A stretch of 64,000 bases of DNA from Serinibacter arcticus (lineage in GTDB: Bacteria; Actinomycetota; Actinomycetes; Actinomycetales; Beutenbergiaceae): positions 682,001 to 746,000 of the forward strand of contig NZ_RHPJ01000001.1 in assembly GCF_004786095.1 (NCBI RefSeq), written 5' to 3'. The notes under the pieces are model-generated. The model worked only from the letters and a program-made list of their open reading frames with translations, did no database searches and was not told the DNA's origin. Made by a program: the position numbers and the translations under genes. Of this stretch, positions 42,782 to 52,026 are shown in pieces. Numbering within the stretch: the first letter of the stretch is position 1; every line of letters starts with the position of its first letter.

Positions 42782-44845
42782 TCAGGCGTGCGGCGTCGCG
42801 CCGGGCGGGAGCTCGCCGAGCGCCTGCGCGGGGTGCTCGTCGCTCGCGGCGGCGGCCTGGTCCTGCGGCAGCTCGTCGGCCTTGCCTGCCGCGATCTCGG
42901 CCGGCGTCGCGACGGGCGGGCGGCTGCTCACGGGGCGCGCGGTCGAGGAGTGCCACACGGGGCGCGGGTCACGCTTGACGACCGGCGCGAACACGCGGGC
43001 GAGCTCCTTCTCGTTCAGCGTCTCGTGCTCGAGAAGCTCCAGCACGAGCGCGTCGAGCACGTCGCGGTACTCGGTCAGCACGGCCCAGGCCTCGTCGTGG
43101 GCGTTCTCGACCAGGCGGCGGACCTCCTCGTCGACGATGCCGGCGATCTCCTCGGAGTAGTCGCGCTGGTGGCCGTAGTCGCGGCCGAGGAAGACCTCGC
43201 CGTCGGCCTGACCGAGACGCAGGGCGCCCACGCGCTCGCTCATGCCGAACTGCGTGACCATCTTGCGCGCCGTCGCCGTCGCCTTCTCGATGTCGTTCGA
43301 GGCACCCGTGGTCGGGTCGTGGAACACCAGCTCCTCGGCGACGCGGCCACCCATCGCGTAGGCGAGCTGGTCGAGCAGCTCGTTGCGCGTCGTGGAGTAG
43401 CGGTCCTCCGCGGGCATGACCATCGTGTAGCCGAGGGCGCGGCCGCGCGGCAGGATCGTGACCTTCGTGACCGGGTCGGTGTAGCGCATCGCCGTGGCGA
43501 CCAGGGCGTGACCGCCCTCGTGGTAGGCGGTGACCTTGCGCTCGGAGTCGTTCATGAGGCGCGTGCGCTTCTGCGGACCCGCGATCGAGCGGTCGATCGC
43601 CTCGTCCAGCGCGCGGTTGTCGATCAGCTGCGCGTGCGAGCGCGCGGTCAGGAGCGCGGCCTCGTTCAGCACGTTGGCCAGATCGGCACCGGAGAAGCCG
43701 GGCGTGCGCTTGGCGACGGTGGCGAGGTCGACGTCGGCCGTCATGGGCTTGCCCGCGGCGTGCACGCCCAGGATCGCCAGGCGACCCTTGAGGTCGGGCG
43801 CCTCGACCGTGATCTGGCGGTCGAACCGGCCGGGGCGCAGCAGCGCGGGGTCGAGGATGTCGGGGCGGTTGGTGGCCGCGATCATGATGACGCTGGCGTT
43901 TTTCTCGAAGCCGTCCATCTCGACCAGCAGCTGGTTGAGCGTCTGCTCGCGCTCGTCGTGACCGCCGCCCAGACCGGCGCCGCGCTGGCGGCCGACGGCA
44001 TCGATCTCGTCCACGAAGATGATCGCGGGCGCGTTGGTCTTGGCCTGCTCGAACAGGTCGCGCACACGCGAGGCGCCGACGCCGACGAACATCTCCACGA
44101 AGTCGGAGCCCGAGATCGAGAAGAACGGCACCCCTGCCTCGCCGGCGACGGCCTTGGCGAGCAGCGTCTTGCCGGTACCGGGGGCGCCGTACAGCAGCAC
44201 ACCCTTGGGGATCTTCGCGCCGACGGCCTGGTAGCGGTCGGGGTTGGCGAGGAAGTCCTTGATCTCGCGCATCTCCTCGACGGCCTCGTCCGCGCCGGCG
44301 ACGTCGGCGAACGTGACGTCCGGGTTCTCCTTGTTGACCTGGCGCGCCTTCGACTTGCCGAAGTTCATCATCTTGGAGTTCCCGCCCTGCATGCGGGACA
44401 TCACGAACCAGAACACACCGATGATCAGCGCGAGGAAGATGAAGGTCGTCAGGAACGAGGACCACCACGGTGTGGAGGGCACGACCGAGTTGAAGCCCTG
44501 CTCGGGCTCCGCGGACGCGATCAGGTCGGCGACCTCGTCGGCCTGCGGCGTCACGTAGTAGAACTGCACGCGCTCACCGCGGTCGGTGTCCGAGGCGTCG
44601 GTGAAGGGTTCGGTCAGCGTGAGCTGCACCCGCTGGTAGCCCTCGGTGATCTCGGCCTGCTCGACCGTGTCACCGCGCAGCAGCGACATGCCGTCGGAGG
44701 TGTCGATCGTCTGCACGCCGCCGCCTCTGACGAAGAAGTTGAGGCCGATCAGCAGGATGACGACGGGGAGCAGGATCCACAGGAGGGGTCCGCGCGCAAG
44801 CTTCTTGACGTTCATGTGTGGGGCCGCCAGGCCCGCCCTTCTCAT
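42782..44845 (-). CDS. ftsH: ATP-dependent zinc metalloprotease FtsH
   Basis: Membrane AAA+ protease of 687 aa that degrades misfolded membrane proteins and regulators. TM1 ([19 protein letters not shown]), a periplasmic domain and TM2 ([19 protein letters not shown]) precede the AAA domain: Walker A GAPGTGKT, Walker [12 protein letters not shown], second region of homology [20 protein letters not shown]. The M41 protease domain has HEGGH and a downstream Asp. The C-tail is Pro/Ala-rich. ATG 44845 has AGGTG about 7 nt upstream. The in-frame ATG at 44815, where the family usually begins ([10 protein letters not shown]), lacks a ribosome binding site and is the alternative. In related genomes folE and folP follow; here the FolB/FolK-like gene does. 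Confidence 0.95.
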   Translation of the reverse strand: MRRAGLAAPHMNVKKLARGPLLWILLPVVILLIGLNFFVRGGGVQTIDTSDGMSLLRGDTVEQAEITEGYQRVQLTLTEPFTDASDTDRGERVQFYYVTPQADEVADLIASAEPEQGFNSVVPSTPWWSSFLTTFIFLALIIGVFWFVMSRMQGGNSKMMNFGKSKARQVNKENPDVTFADVAGADEAVEEMREIKDFLANPDRYQAVGAKIPKGVLLYGAPGTGKTLLAKAVAGEAGVPFFSISGSDFVEMFVGVGASRVRDLFEQAKTNAPAIIFVDEIDAVGRQRGAGLGGGHDEREQTLNQLLVEMDGFEKNASVIMIAATNRPDILDPALLRPGRFDRQITVEAPDLKGRLAILGVHAAGKPMTADVDLATVAKRTPGFSGADLANVLNEAALLTARSHAQLIDNRALDEAIDRSIAGPQKRTRLMNDSERKVTAYHEGGHALVATAMRYTDPVTKVTILPRGRALGYTMVMPAEDRYSTTRNELLDQLAYAMGGRVAEELVFHDPTTGASNDIEKATATARKMVTQFGMSERVGALRLGQADGEVFLGRDYGHQRDYSEEIAGIVDEEVRRLVENAHDEAWAVLTEYRDVLDALVLELLEHETLNEKELARVFAPVVKRDPRPVWHSSTARPVSSRPPVATPAEIAAGKADELPQDQAAAASDEHPAQALGELPPGATPHA

Positions 44846-44866
44846 CTCAAGGCACCTGTTGGTGAC

Positions 44867-44872
44867 GTTATA
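44867..44872 (-). promoter_or_regulatory. ftsH -10 box
   Basis: TATAAC, 21 nt before ATG 44845, giving a short leader that includes AGGTG. No -35 match was seen. Confidence 0.45.
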
Positions 44873-44985
44873 CGACGGCGGTGCGCACCTCGTGCGCTGT
44901 TCGCCGACGGCAGTACGCCCGTCCGCCTGACACGCACGGGCCTCAGGTCAACGCCGTGGCGTCGCCGGTGGTTCCCCGCGGGGTG

Positions 44986-45555
44986 TCAGCCGCCGTAGAC
45001 GTGCGGTGCGAGCACCGCCACGAAGGGGAGCTGGCGGTACCTCTCGGCGTAGTCCAGGCCGTAGCCGACGACGAACTCGTTCGCGATGTCGAACCCGAGG
45101 TAGCGCACGTCGACCTCGACCTTGGCGGCCTCGGGCTTGCGCAGCAGCGTCGCGATCTCCAGCGAGGCCGGACCGCGCGAGCGCAGGTTCTCGATCAACC
45201 ACGAGAGCGTCAGCCCCGAGTCGATGATGTCCTCCACGATCAGCACGTGCCGCCCGGTCAGGTCGGTGTCGAGGTCCTTGAGGATCCGCACCACGCCCGA
45301 CGACTTCGTGCCCTTGCCGTAGGAGGAGACGGCCATCCAGTCCATGCTGACGTCGGAGCGCAGGTGGCGCATGAGGTCGGACATGACCATCGCCGCACCC
45401 TTGAGCACACCGATCAGCAGCACCTCCTCGCCCGCGTAGTCCTCGTCGATCCGCGCGGCCATCTCCGACAGGCGCTGCCGGATCTGCTCCTCGCTCACGA
45501 CGATCTCGACGAGGTCGCCGCCGACCTCCGGGTAGTTCCAGGCCTGTGTCGTCAC
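44986..45555 (-). CDS. hpt: Hypoxanthine phosphoribosyltransferase
   Basis: Purine salvage enzyme of 189 aa (197 if the GTG at 45579 is used). It converts hypoxanthine or guanine plus PRPP to IMP or GMP. The PRPP-binding motif is VLIVEDIIDSGLTLSWL, with LIGVLKGA, the flexible loop SSYGKGTKSSG and the base-contacting VGYGLDYAERYR. The GTG at 45555 is chosen because family similarity starts near there. No clear ribosome binding site marks either start. It lies in the conserved tilS-hpt-ftsH order. Confidence 0.94.
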   Translation of the reverse strand: MTTQAWNYPEVGGDLVEIVVSEEQIRQRLSEMAARIDEDYAGEEVLLIGVLKGAAMVMSDLMRHLRSDVSMDWMAVSSYGKGTKSSGVVRILKDLDTDLTGRHVLIVEDIIDSGLTLSWLIENLRSRGPASLEIATLLRKPEAAKVEVDVRYLGFDIANEFVVGYGLDYAERYRQLPFVAVLAPHVYGG

Positions 45556-45592
45556 CCGCCAAGCGTTCCACACCCGCACGCGTGGTCGCGCG

Positions 45593-46609
45593 TCAGCGAG
45601 ATCGCGGTGAGCGGGTCAGCGGCGCGACGGCGAGCACGCCGTCGCGCCGCACCACCCGCAGACCGCCGGGCACGTCGACGCCGATCTGCCCGCGCCACCC
45701 CGTCACGAGGGCGGCGACGGACTCGAGGTGCTGCGAGCCGACGTCACCCGCCGGCGCGCCCGCCGCGATCAACCAGGCGCGCAGGACCCGGGGCAGCAGC
45801 GCCGCGTGGGCGGTGGCGAGGACCTCGACCCGCAGGGCCCCCGACGCCGCCGCCCGCGCCCCGACCTCGGCCGCCAGCTCGTCCAGCAGGTCGGCGTCGC
45901 GCCGCAGCAGCTCCGCGGTCCGCGTCAGCGCCGTGACGGGGTCGGCCCCGACGGCGGCCGCGAGCGCCGGCAGAACGCGGTGGCGCACCGCGCTGCGCGG
46001 CAGCGCGTCGCCGTCGCGCGTCGTGGCCGGTCCGTCGACGGCGTTGCCCGGGTCCTCCCACCACGTCAGGTCCTGCGCGCGGCACGCCTGCCGGAGCGTC
46101 TCGCGCCGCACCGCGAGCAGCGGTCGCCGCAGCACCCCGCGCCGCGGCGCAATCCCGGCCAGCGAGCGCGCACCGCTCCCCCGCGCCAGGCGCAGCAGCA
46201 CCGTCTCCGCCTGGTCGTCGCTCGTGTGCGCGAGCAGCACGGCGACGGCGCCGGTGCACGCGACGGCGTCGTCGAACGCCGCGTGCCGCGCCTCCCGCGC
46301 ACGCCCCTCCAGGCCCCCGGCCGCGACGGTGACGCGGATCGTCAGCACGGGGTCGAGCCCGAGCGCGCGGCACTGCCCCGCCGTGCTGTCGGTGACCGCC
46401 GCCGAGGTCGGGGCGAGGCCGTGGTCGACGACGACGGCGCCCGCGCGCAGCCCGAGACGCGGTGCGACGAACGCCGTCGCCGCCGCGAGCGCGAGGGAGT
46501 CCGCGCCGCCCGAGCACGCCACGAGCACCAGGTCCTCGGGCGCGAGGTCGGCCAGGTCGTCGCGAACGGCGGTGCGGACGCGCGCGACGGCGGGGTCGGG
46601 TCCGGTCAC
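45593..46609 (-). CDS. tilS: tRNA(Ile)-lysidine synthase
   Basis: N-type ATP pyrophosphatase of 338 aa that converts C34 of the CAU-anticodon tRNA(Ile) to lysidine, so that it reads AUA. The PP-loop is ACSGGADSLAL, with VVVDHGL and LLAHTSDDQAETVLLRL (conserved His and Asp), and LLAVRRETLR. The C-terminal TilS domains are short, as in actinobacteria. It lies between the zincin-like gene and hpt, the common actinobacterial order. Confidence 0.94.
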   Translation of the reverse strand: MTGPDPAVARVRTAVRDDLADLAPEDLVLVACSGGADSLALAAATAFVAPRLGLRAGAVVVDHGLAPTSAAVTDSTAGQCRALGLDPVLTIRVTVAAGGLEGRAREARHAAFDDAVACTGAVAVLLAHTSDDQAETVLLRLARGSGARSLAGIAPRRGVLRRPLLAVRRETLRQACRAQDLTWWEDPGNAVDGPATTRDGDALPRSAVRHRVLPALAAAVGADPVTALTRTAELLRRDADLLDELAAEVGARAAASGALRVEVLATAHAALLPRVLRAWLIAAGAPAGDVGSQHLESVAALVTGWRGQIGVDVPGGLRVVRRDGVLAVAPLTRSPRSR

Positions 46610-46639
46610 GGGCCGCTCAGCCGAGGGATGTCCGACGCC

Positions 46640-47773
46640 TCAGCCGTGCACGCGCGCGACCCAGGCGTCCGGGTCGGCGATCTCGGCGGCGGTGGGCAGG
46701 TTCTCCGGTCCGGCGAAGACGGCGTTGAGGCCGCTGTGCCCGACCTTCTCGCGCACCCCGCGCACGAACACGGCGCCGTTGCGGTACTGCGCGAGCTTGG
46801 CGTCCATGCCGAGGAGCCGGCGCATCAGGAGCGCGGTCAGCGTGCGCTCGTCCCGTCGCTTCTCGAAGCCTGCCCGGATCTGCTTGACGGTGGGGATCGC
46901 CGAGGGCCCGACCTCGTCCATGACGACGTCGGCGTGGCCCTCGAGCAGCGACATCACGGCGACGGCCTCGGTCAGGGCCGCCCGCTGCTCGGGTTCGAGG
47001 ACGGCGTCCAGGACCCCGGGGCCGGCGGCAGCGTCCGGGGGGGTCTCGGCGTCGGCGGGGACCTCGGGGTCGGGCCCGACGTCCGGATCGCCGTCCGACT
47101 CACCCTCACCGTCGCCACGCCGCAGCGTGCGGCGCAGGCGGGTCAGCAGCGAGACGGTCCCGCCGTCGTCCGACTCCTCCCCGTCGCCGTCCTTCGTGTC
47201 ATCCTCCGACCCGATCACCTGGGCGAGCGCGGTCTTGAGGTGGTCGGCGAGCCACGGCGCCGCGGCGAACTGGACCGCGTGCGTCTGCTCATGCAGGCAC
47301 ACCCACAGGTGGAAGTCCTGCGCATCGGCGTCGAGCTGACGCTGCACGCTCAGCACGTTGGGCGCCACGACCAGCAGTCGGCCCCGGCCCGGTTCGGGGC
47401 TGACGTACGGATCGAACTGTCCCAGCACGCGCGTCCCCAGGAGCGCCAGCACCCAACCGAGCTGCTCGCCCGCGAGGCGTGCCGCCCCGGGCATGCGGGA
47501 GACAGGCAGCAGTCCGTCGGTGAGGCTCGCGAACGTCTCGGTCGCGGCCTCGGCCCAGCGAGGGCGGTCCACGATCAGAGCGGGCTGGTCGGCCGCGATC
47601 TCCGCGGCCTCGTGCAGCCCGGTGACGTCGGCGACGTAGGCGGGGGCGTCGGCCGCCGCCTGACGCAGCGAGGCGACCAGGGCCAGCAGCCCCTGCCGAT
47701 CGATCGGCGGACCCGCCCTGCCCACGCTCGCGGCCCTGGCCACGGCGGCGTCCCAGTCGATGGCTTGCGTCAT
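46640..47773 (-). CDS. Zincin-like metalloprotease family protein (DUF2342 type)
   Basis: Protein of 377 aa from the actinobacterial family of zinc-dependent metalloprotease-like proteins that precede tilS. The zincin motif is LWVCLHEQTHAVQF (HExxH). The catalytic Glu is present. An acidic low-complexity insert (about residues 190-250, rich in Asp/Glu/Pro) interrupts the second half. A third metal ligand may lie in EGHADVVMDEVG. No export signal is present, so it is cytoplasmic. A TAGCAT box lies 6 nt before the ATG. The substrate is unknown. Confidence 0.85.
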   Translation of the reverse strand: MTQAIDWDAAVARAASVGRAGPPIDRQGLLALVASLRQAAADAPAYVADVTGLHEAAEIAADQPALIVDRPRWAEAATETFASLTDGLLPVSRMPGAARLAGEQLGWVLALLGTRVLGQFDPYVSPEPGRGRLLVVAPNVLSVQRQLDADAQDFHLWVCLHEQTHAVQFAAAPWLADHLKTALAQVIGSEDDTKDGDGEESDDGGTVSLLTRLRRTLRRGDGEGESDGDPDVGPDPEVPADAETPPDAAAGPGVLDAVLEPEQRAALTEAVAVMSLLEGHADVVMDEVGPSAIPTVKQIRAGFEKRRDERTLTALLMRRLLGMDAKLAQYRNGAVFVRGVREKVGHSGLNAVFAGPENLPTAAEIADPDAWVARVHG

Positions 47774-47779
47774 CGCCTC

Positions 47780-47785
47780 ATGCTA
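47780..47785 (-). promoter_or_regulatory. Zincin-like gene -10 box, leaderless
   Basis: TAGCAT, 6 nt before the ATG at 47773. Confidence 0.5.
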
Positions 47786-47840
47786 TGCCGACACCTCGGG
47801 ACCCCGAGGATCGGACCGACGCTGAGGATCGGACCCACGC

Positions 47841-49235
47841 TCAGGAGCAGCCGCACGCGGTCAGCGCGCGCACCCACTCGTCCACCTCGAGCCGAGCCGC
47901 GTAGCTCCCCGCGGGCGGGACGGCGTCGGCCATCACCACGAACGCCAGCGCCCGGCCGTCGGCCGTCACGGTGTACCCGGCGAGGCTGACGACGCCCGGC
48001 AGCGTGCCGGTCTTGGCGCGCACCTCGCCGAGATCGAGGTCGCGACCCGCGAGCGTCCCCTCGAGCCCGGAGACCGGCAGCGACAGCGCCAGCTCGCGCA
48101 TCGCCGGATCGGTGGCGCCCAGCACGAGGACGTCGGCGAGCAGGCGGGCCGAGATCCGGTTCTCGGACGACAGCCCCGAGCTGTCGGACAGCGTGGTGCC
48201 GCCGACGTCGAGGCCGAGGCCGGCGAGCACGGCGAGCGTCGAGGACGTCGCTCCGTCGAAGGTCGCGGGCTCCCCCGCCTCGATCGCCACGAGCCGGCCC
48301 AGCAGCTCGGTGAGCGTGTTGTCGGAGTCGGCCATCGCGAGGTCCAGCACCTCGCCGACGGTCGCGGACTCCACCCGGGCCAGCTCGACGGCGCCCTCGG
48401 CGGCCGTCCCTCGCGTCGGCCCCTCGCGGACCTCGATGCCCTGGGCACGGAGCGCGTCGGCCAGCACGAGGCCGGCCGACTCGGCGGGGTCGGTGTCGCG
48501 CCGGTCGCGCCCGGCGATCAGCCCGACCTCGATCCCCAGCGGCTGGACGGGGGCCACGAAACCCCCGGTGAGGTCGATCGGGGACCAGCCCGGGGCCTGG
48601 GACGGTCCGGAGAAGAGCGTGTCGTCCACGCGGAGCGTCACCGAGGCGATCCCGCGCTCGGCCAGCGCCGCGGCCGTCGCCGTCGCGAGATCACCCAGGC
48701 CGGCACGCCCGACGACGGCGGTCGGGTCGCCGCTCCCCGCGGCCAGCGCGATGTCACCGCCGCCGACGAGCACGAGCCCGTCCGCGCCGTCGAGCCGGAC
48801 GGTCGTGGGCAGGGTCGCGGACAGGTCGAGCGTGGCGACGGCGGCCGCCGCGGTCAGGACCTTCGTCGTCGAGGCGGGCAGTCGAGCCACCTGCTCGTCG
48901 GCCGCGGTGACGGTCTCGCCCGTGGCGACGTCGACGACCAGCACGCCGGGGGGCGCCCCGACCTCGGGCGCCGAGCGCAGGGCGTCGAGCGCCTGCTGGA
49001 GACCCGCCGCCGTCGGGACGGGCGCCGCGCCGTCGAGCGACGGCAGCACGCGCGGGACGGCGATCGCCCCCGCGGGCGACGGCGTCGGGAACGGCGGCGG
49101 CACGGGCGGCGGCTCCGCCGTCGTGAAGGGTCCTGGCACGAGGCCGGCGCTGTCCGCGGCGACGTAGCCGACACCCACCGCTCCCAGCGCCACGACCACG
49201 GACGTGACGACGACGGCGCGGCGCTTGCGACCCAC
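47841..49235 (-). CDS. dacB: D-alanyl-D-alanine carboxypeptidase/endopeptidase (PBP4 family)
   Basis: S13-family low-molecular-weight penicillin-binding protein of 464 aa. A basic N-terminus and one hydrophobic segment (signal anchor) are followed by a Pro-rich spacer. The penicilloyl-serine motif is PASTTKVL (SxxK), the second is ADSDNTL (SDN), and the third is RAKTGTL (KTG). A large domain is inserted between SxxK and SDN, as in DacB. It trims or cleaves peptidoglycan cross-links outside the cell. AGGAGG precedes the GTG. It is divergent from ppa. Confidence 0.93.
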   Translation of the reverse strand: MGRKRRAVVVTSVVVALGAVGVGYVAADSAGLVPGPFTTAEPPPVPPPFPTPSPAGAIAVPRVLPSLDGAAPVPTAAGLQQALDALRSAPEVGAPPGVLVVDVATGETVTAADEQVARLPASTTKVLTAAAAVATLDLSATLPTTVRLDGADGLVLVGGGDIALAAGSGDPTAVVGRAGLGDLATATAAALAERGIASVTLRVDDTLFSGPSQAPGWSPIDLTGGFVAPVQPLGIEVGLIAGRDRRDTDPAESAGLVLADALRAQGIEVREGPTRGTAAEGAVELARVESATVGEVLDLAMADSDNTLTELLGRLVAIEAGEPATFDGATSSTLAVLAGLGLDVGGTTLSDSSGLSSENRISARLLADVLVLGATDPAMRELALSLPVSGLEGTLAGRDLDLGEVRAKTGTLPGVVSLAGYTVTADGRALAFVVMADAVPPAGSYAARLEVDEWVRALTACGCS

Positions 49236-49420
49236 GCGTTCCTCCTGAACGTTCTCGACGACGGTGCTCCCGACGCGCGGGGCGCACGCGCGGTGCGCGG
49301 GAACGCCCGACGTACGTCAGACTGTCCCCACAGTAGTCACGCGGTGCCTACGCGGCCGCGAGGTCACGAGGCCGGTCCACCGGCAGGTCGCCGGCCGACG
49401 AGCAGATGAGAGGTCATGCG

Positions 49421-49939
49421 GTGAAGTTCGACGTCACGATCGAGATCCCCAAGGGTCACCGGAACAAGTACGAGGTCGACCACCTGTCCGGCCGCATCCG
49501 GCTGGACCGCATGCTCTTCACCTCGACCCGGTACCCGGACGACTACGGGTTCATCGAGGGCACGCTGGGCGAGGACGGCGATCCGCTGGACGCGCTCGTG
49601 CTGCTCGAGGAGCCCACGTTCCCCGGCTGCCTCATCGAGTGCCGCGCCCTGGGCATGTTCCGCATGCGCGACGAGGCCGGCGGCGACGACAAGGTGCTGT
49701 GCGTGCCGGTCGGCGACCAGCGCGCGAGCTGGCGCGACGACATCGACGACGTGTCGGAGTTCCACCGCCTCGAGATCCAGCACTTCTTCGAGGTCTACAA
49801 AGACCTCGAGCCCGGCAAGTCCGTCGAGGGTGCGCACTGGACGGGCCGCGCGGAGGCCGAGCAGGAGATCCTCCGCTCGGTCCAGCGCGCCAAGGACGCC
49901 GGTCTGCACCACGCGCACGGCGCCAACGCCCCGCACTGA
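49421..49939 (+). CDS. ppa: Inorganic pyrophosphatase
   Basis: Soluble family I pyrophosphatase of 172 aa that hydrolyses PPi and drives biosynthesis forward. It has the signature GDPLDALV, substrate-binding NKYEVD, the RYPDDYGFI loop and the DDIDDV region. The His-rich tail ([11 protein letters not shown]) is short. The GTG at 49421 has GAGAGG about 7 nt upstream. A very strong hairpin terminator follows. Confidence 0.96.
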   Translation: MKFDVTIEIPKGHRNKYEVDHLSGRIRLDRMLFTSTRYPDDYGFIEGTLGEDGDPLDALVLLEEPTFPGCLIECRALGMFRMRDEAGGDDKVLCVPVGDQRASWRDDIDDVSEFHRLEIQHFFEVYKDLEPGKSVEGAHWTGRAEAEQEILRSVQRAKDAGLHHAHGANAPH

Positions 49940-49962
49940 TCGGGCAGCTCTCGCAGCACACG

Positions 49963-50008
49963 CACGACGACGGGCCCCGCTCCTGCAGGAGCGGGGCCCG
50001 TCGTCGTG
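49963..50008. terminator. Strong bidirectional terminator between ppa and the DUF6918 gene
   Basis: Perfect 21-bp stem (left arm 49963-49983, right arm 49988-50008) with loop TGCA, the longest perfect hairpin noticed in the window. Confidence 0.9.
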
Positions 50009-50044
50009 TCCGGCCAGGTGCCTGCCGGGGGAAGCGGGTGGGTG

Positions 50045-50479
50045 TCAGCCGGCGTGCTTCTGCACGAGCGTGCCGATCTTCGGCAGGGCGCCGGCGATGA
50101 CCTTCGACAGCTGCGGCTTGAACTTCTCGTACATCGAGCGCTGGTTGCCGCTGCCGACCTCGGACTCGACCGCGGCGAGCACCGCGGCGTTCACCTCTCC
50201 CGAGTTCGCCGCGACGTAGGCGCCGAAGTCGCCGCCGCCCTGCGCGGTGTGGCGCGTCCAGAACGGGTCGAGCGCGTCGGCCAGCGTGCCGAGGTAGGCG
50301 TTCGCGCCGCGCGTGACGACGTCGGGACGCTTGGCCTTGGCGGCCTTGACCGCCGTCTTGGCCGCGATCCCGGTCAGGCCGCTCATGCCCGCCACCTCGG
50401 CGTCGATGAGCGAGGCGAGATCGGCGACGGCGGCGGGCTTGGTCTCGGGCGCGGTCAGGGTGTCGCGGAGGTTCGTCAT
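50045..50479 (-). CDS. Conserved hypothetical protein (DUF6918-like)
   Basis: Soluble, mostly helical protein of 144 aa with no signal peptide, no membrane helix and no recognisable catalytic motif. Features are a Lys/Ala-rich helix (GIAAKTAVKAAKAKRPDVVT), a Trp-containing helix (LDPFWTRHTAQGG), and a Gln/Lys-rich C-terminus. It resembles a short actinobacterial family of unknown function. A TAGCAT box lies 7 nt before the ATG. It is convergent with ppa. Confidence 0.7.
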   Translation of the reverse strand: MTNLRDTLTAPETKPAAVADLASLIDAEVAGMSGLTGIAAKTAVKAAKAKRPDVVTRGANAYLGTLADALDPFWTRHTAQGGGDFGAYVAANSGEVNAAVLAAVESEVGSGNQRSMYEKFKPQLSKVIAGALPKIGTLVQKHAG

Positions 50480-50486
50480 GCTGACG

Positions 50487-50492
50487 ATGCTA
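50487..50492 (-). promoter_or_regulatory. DUF6918-like gene -10 box, leaderless
   Basis: TAGCAT, 7 nt before the ATG at 50479. Confidence 0.5.
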
Positions 50493-50529
50493 GGTCAGCC
50501 CCGCGGGGCCGACCGCACCGTCGGGCCGG

Positions 50530-52026
50530 TCAGGAGACGCGGCCGTAGCCCAGGAGCTTCGTGCCGTAGATCTTGTCGTGCACGATGCCCGTCTTCGGGT
50601 TCGCAGCGTGCACCTTCATCCCGGGGCCGGTGTAGATCGCGACGTGGTAGATGTCGCGAGCCGACTTCGAGTTCGAGTAGAAGATCAGGTCGCCCGGCTG
50701 GAGCTGGTCCGCCGTGATGCGGGTCGTGGCACCCCACTGGTCGCGCGAGACGCGCGGCAGGTTGATTCCCACCTGGGCGTAGGCGAACTTCACGAGGCTG
50801 GAGCAGTCGTAGGCGTTCGGGCCGTTCGCGCCGAGGCGGTAGGTGAGACCCACCTTGGTCATCGCCGCGTTCACCGCGGCCTGGCCCTTGGACGACGCCG
50901 GCGGGATCGGGGCAGGTGCGGGGGCCGGCGCAGGCGCGGGGGCCGGCTTCGGAGCGGGCGCAGGGGCCGGAGCCGGTGCGGGGGCCGGAGCCGGTGCGGG
51001 GGCCGGAGCGGGCGCAGGCGCCGGAGCCGGAGCGGGCGCAGGCGCAGGGGCCGGAGCAGGTGCGGGGGCCGGGGCCGGAGCAGGTGCCGGAGCCGGTGCA
51101 GGGGCCGGTGTGCTCGGCGCCGGGGTGACCGCCGCGGGCGCCTTGGTCGCAGCCGTGCTCGGCGTGCTCGGCGCCTGCGTGGCGGGCGCCGCCGGCGTCA
51201 CGGCGGCGCGGGCGGCTGCCTCGGCGGCGATCCGGTCGTTGGCGGCCTTCTCGTCCGCGATGCGCTGCTGCTCGAGCTGGTCGGCCTGGTAGGCGCGCTC
51301 GAGCTCGACGCTGTGGTTGCGCAGCACCGCGAGCTCGTTGATCGCGCCGTCGACGATCGCGGCCGTCGAGGCGCGCTGGGCCTCGGCGTCCTCCTGCAGG
51401 CCGTCGGCCTCCTCGAGCGCGGTGCGCGCGGCGGCCTCGCGGGTGTCGAGGGTCTCCTGCGCCGTCGTGGCGCGGGTCGCGGCGACGTCGGCGTTCGCCT
51501 GCGCCTCCTGCGCCGACAGCACCGTGTCGCCGGCGGCACCGGTCGCGATCGAGAGCGCGGCGGAGCGGCGCAGCACGTCGGAGAACTCGTCGGCCCCGAG
51601 GAAGACCTGCGCCTGGGTGGCGGCGCCACCGCCGTTGCGGTAGCTGGCGAGGGCGACGCTGGCGAGCGCGTCGCTCGCGTCGTCGGCCTCCTGCTGCGCG
51701 GTGGCGGCCTCGGTGTCGGCGGTGACCTTGGCGGCGCGGGCACGCGTCGCGGACTCCTCGGCAGCGAGGTAGTCCTCGCCGGCGAGGGCTGCGGCGACGT
51801 CGGCGTCGGCCAGCGCGGCGTTCGCGGCGGCGAGCTGGCCCTCGAGCACGGAGACGCGATCGGCCTGGGTGGCGACGTCGGCCTGGGCCTGGTCACGCTC
51901 GGTCTGGCTCGGCACGGCCGACGCGGGAACGAGGAGGCCTGACAGCCCGACCAGGGCGGCGGCGACGGCGCCCGCCAGGACGGTCGAGCGCGAGCGCGCG
52001 CTCAGGTGACGGGGGTGCTGCGTCAT
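50530..52026 (-). CDS. Secreted NlpC/P60 peptidoglycan endopeptidase (RipA-like)
   Basis: Exported hydrolase of 498 aa. The signal peptide (SRSTVLAGAVAAALVGL, cleavage near ASA-VPS) is followed by a coiled-coil region rich in Ala/Glu/Gln (about 40-280), a Pro-Ala rod and the C-terminal NlpC/P60 domain. The catalytic Cys408 is in NAYDCSSLVKFAY and the His is in IYHVAIYTG, with a polar third residue near KVHAANPKTG. It cleaves D-Glu-mDAP or equivalent stem-peptide bonds, probably at division, with the coiled coil acting as an inhibitory or FtsEX-contacting segment by analogy with RipA/RipC. A strong promoter and GGAGGAAG precede it. Confidence 0.92.
   Translation of the reverse strand: MTQHPRHLSARSRSTVLAGAVAAALVGLSGLLVPASAVPSQTERDQAQADVATQADRVSVLEGQLAAANAALADADVAAALAGEDYLAAEESATRARAAKVTADTEAATAQQEADDASDALASVALASYRNGGGAATQAQVFLGADEFSDVLRRSAALSIATGAAGDTVLSAQEAQANADVAATRATTAQETLDTREAAARTALEEADGLQEDAEAQRASTAAIVDGAINELAVLRNHSVELERAYQADQLEQQRIADEKAANDRIAAEAAARAAVTPAAPATQAPSTPSTAATKAPAAVTPAPSTPAPAPAPAPAPAPAPAPAPAPAPAPAPAPAPAPAPAPAPAPAPAPAPAPAPAPKPAPAPAPAPAPAPIPPASSKGQAAVNAAMTKVGLTYRLGANGPNAYDCSSLVKFAYAQVGINLPRVSRDQWGATTRITADQLQPGDLIFYSNSKSARDIYHVAIYTGPGMKVHAANPKTGIVHDKIYGTKLLGYGRVS
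50908..51108 (-). repeat. Pro-Ala repeat region in the NlpC/P60 gene
   Basis: It encodes 53 residues of strict Pro-Ala alternation, then a single Lys and 13 more. The DNA is a degenerate mix of GGGGCCGGAGCC-like units. It should form a stiff rod that spaces the catalytic domain. Confidence 0.85.

Noticed and set aside
41453-44998. A 1181-codon open frame on the plus strand opposite the FolB/FolK-like gene, ftsH and hpt
   Set aside because: High-GC antisense artefact: its translation is an Arg/Gly/Val/His-rich string without domains, while the minus strand carries recognisable proteins with normal codon bias.
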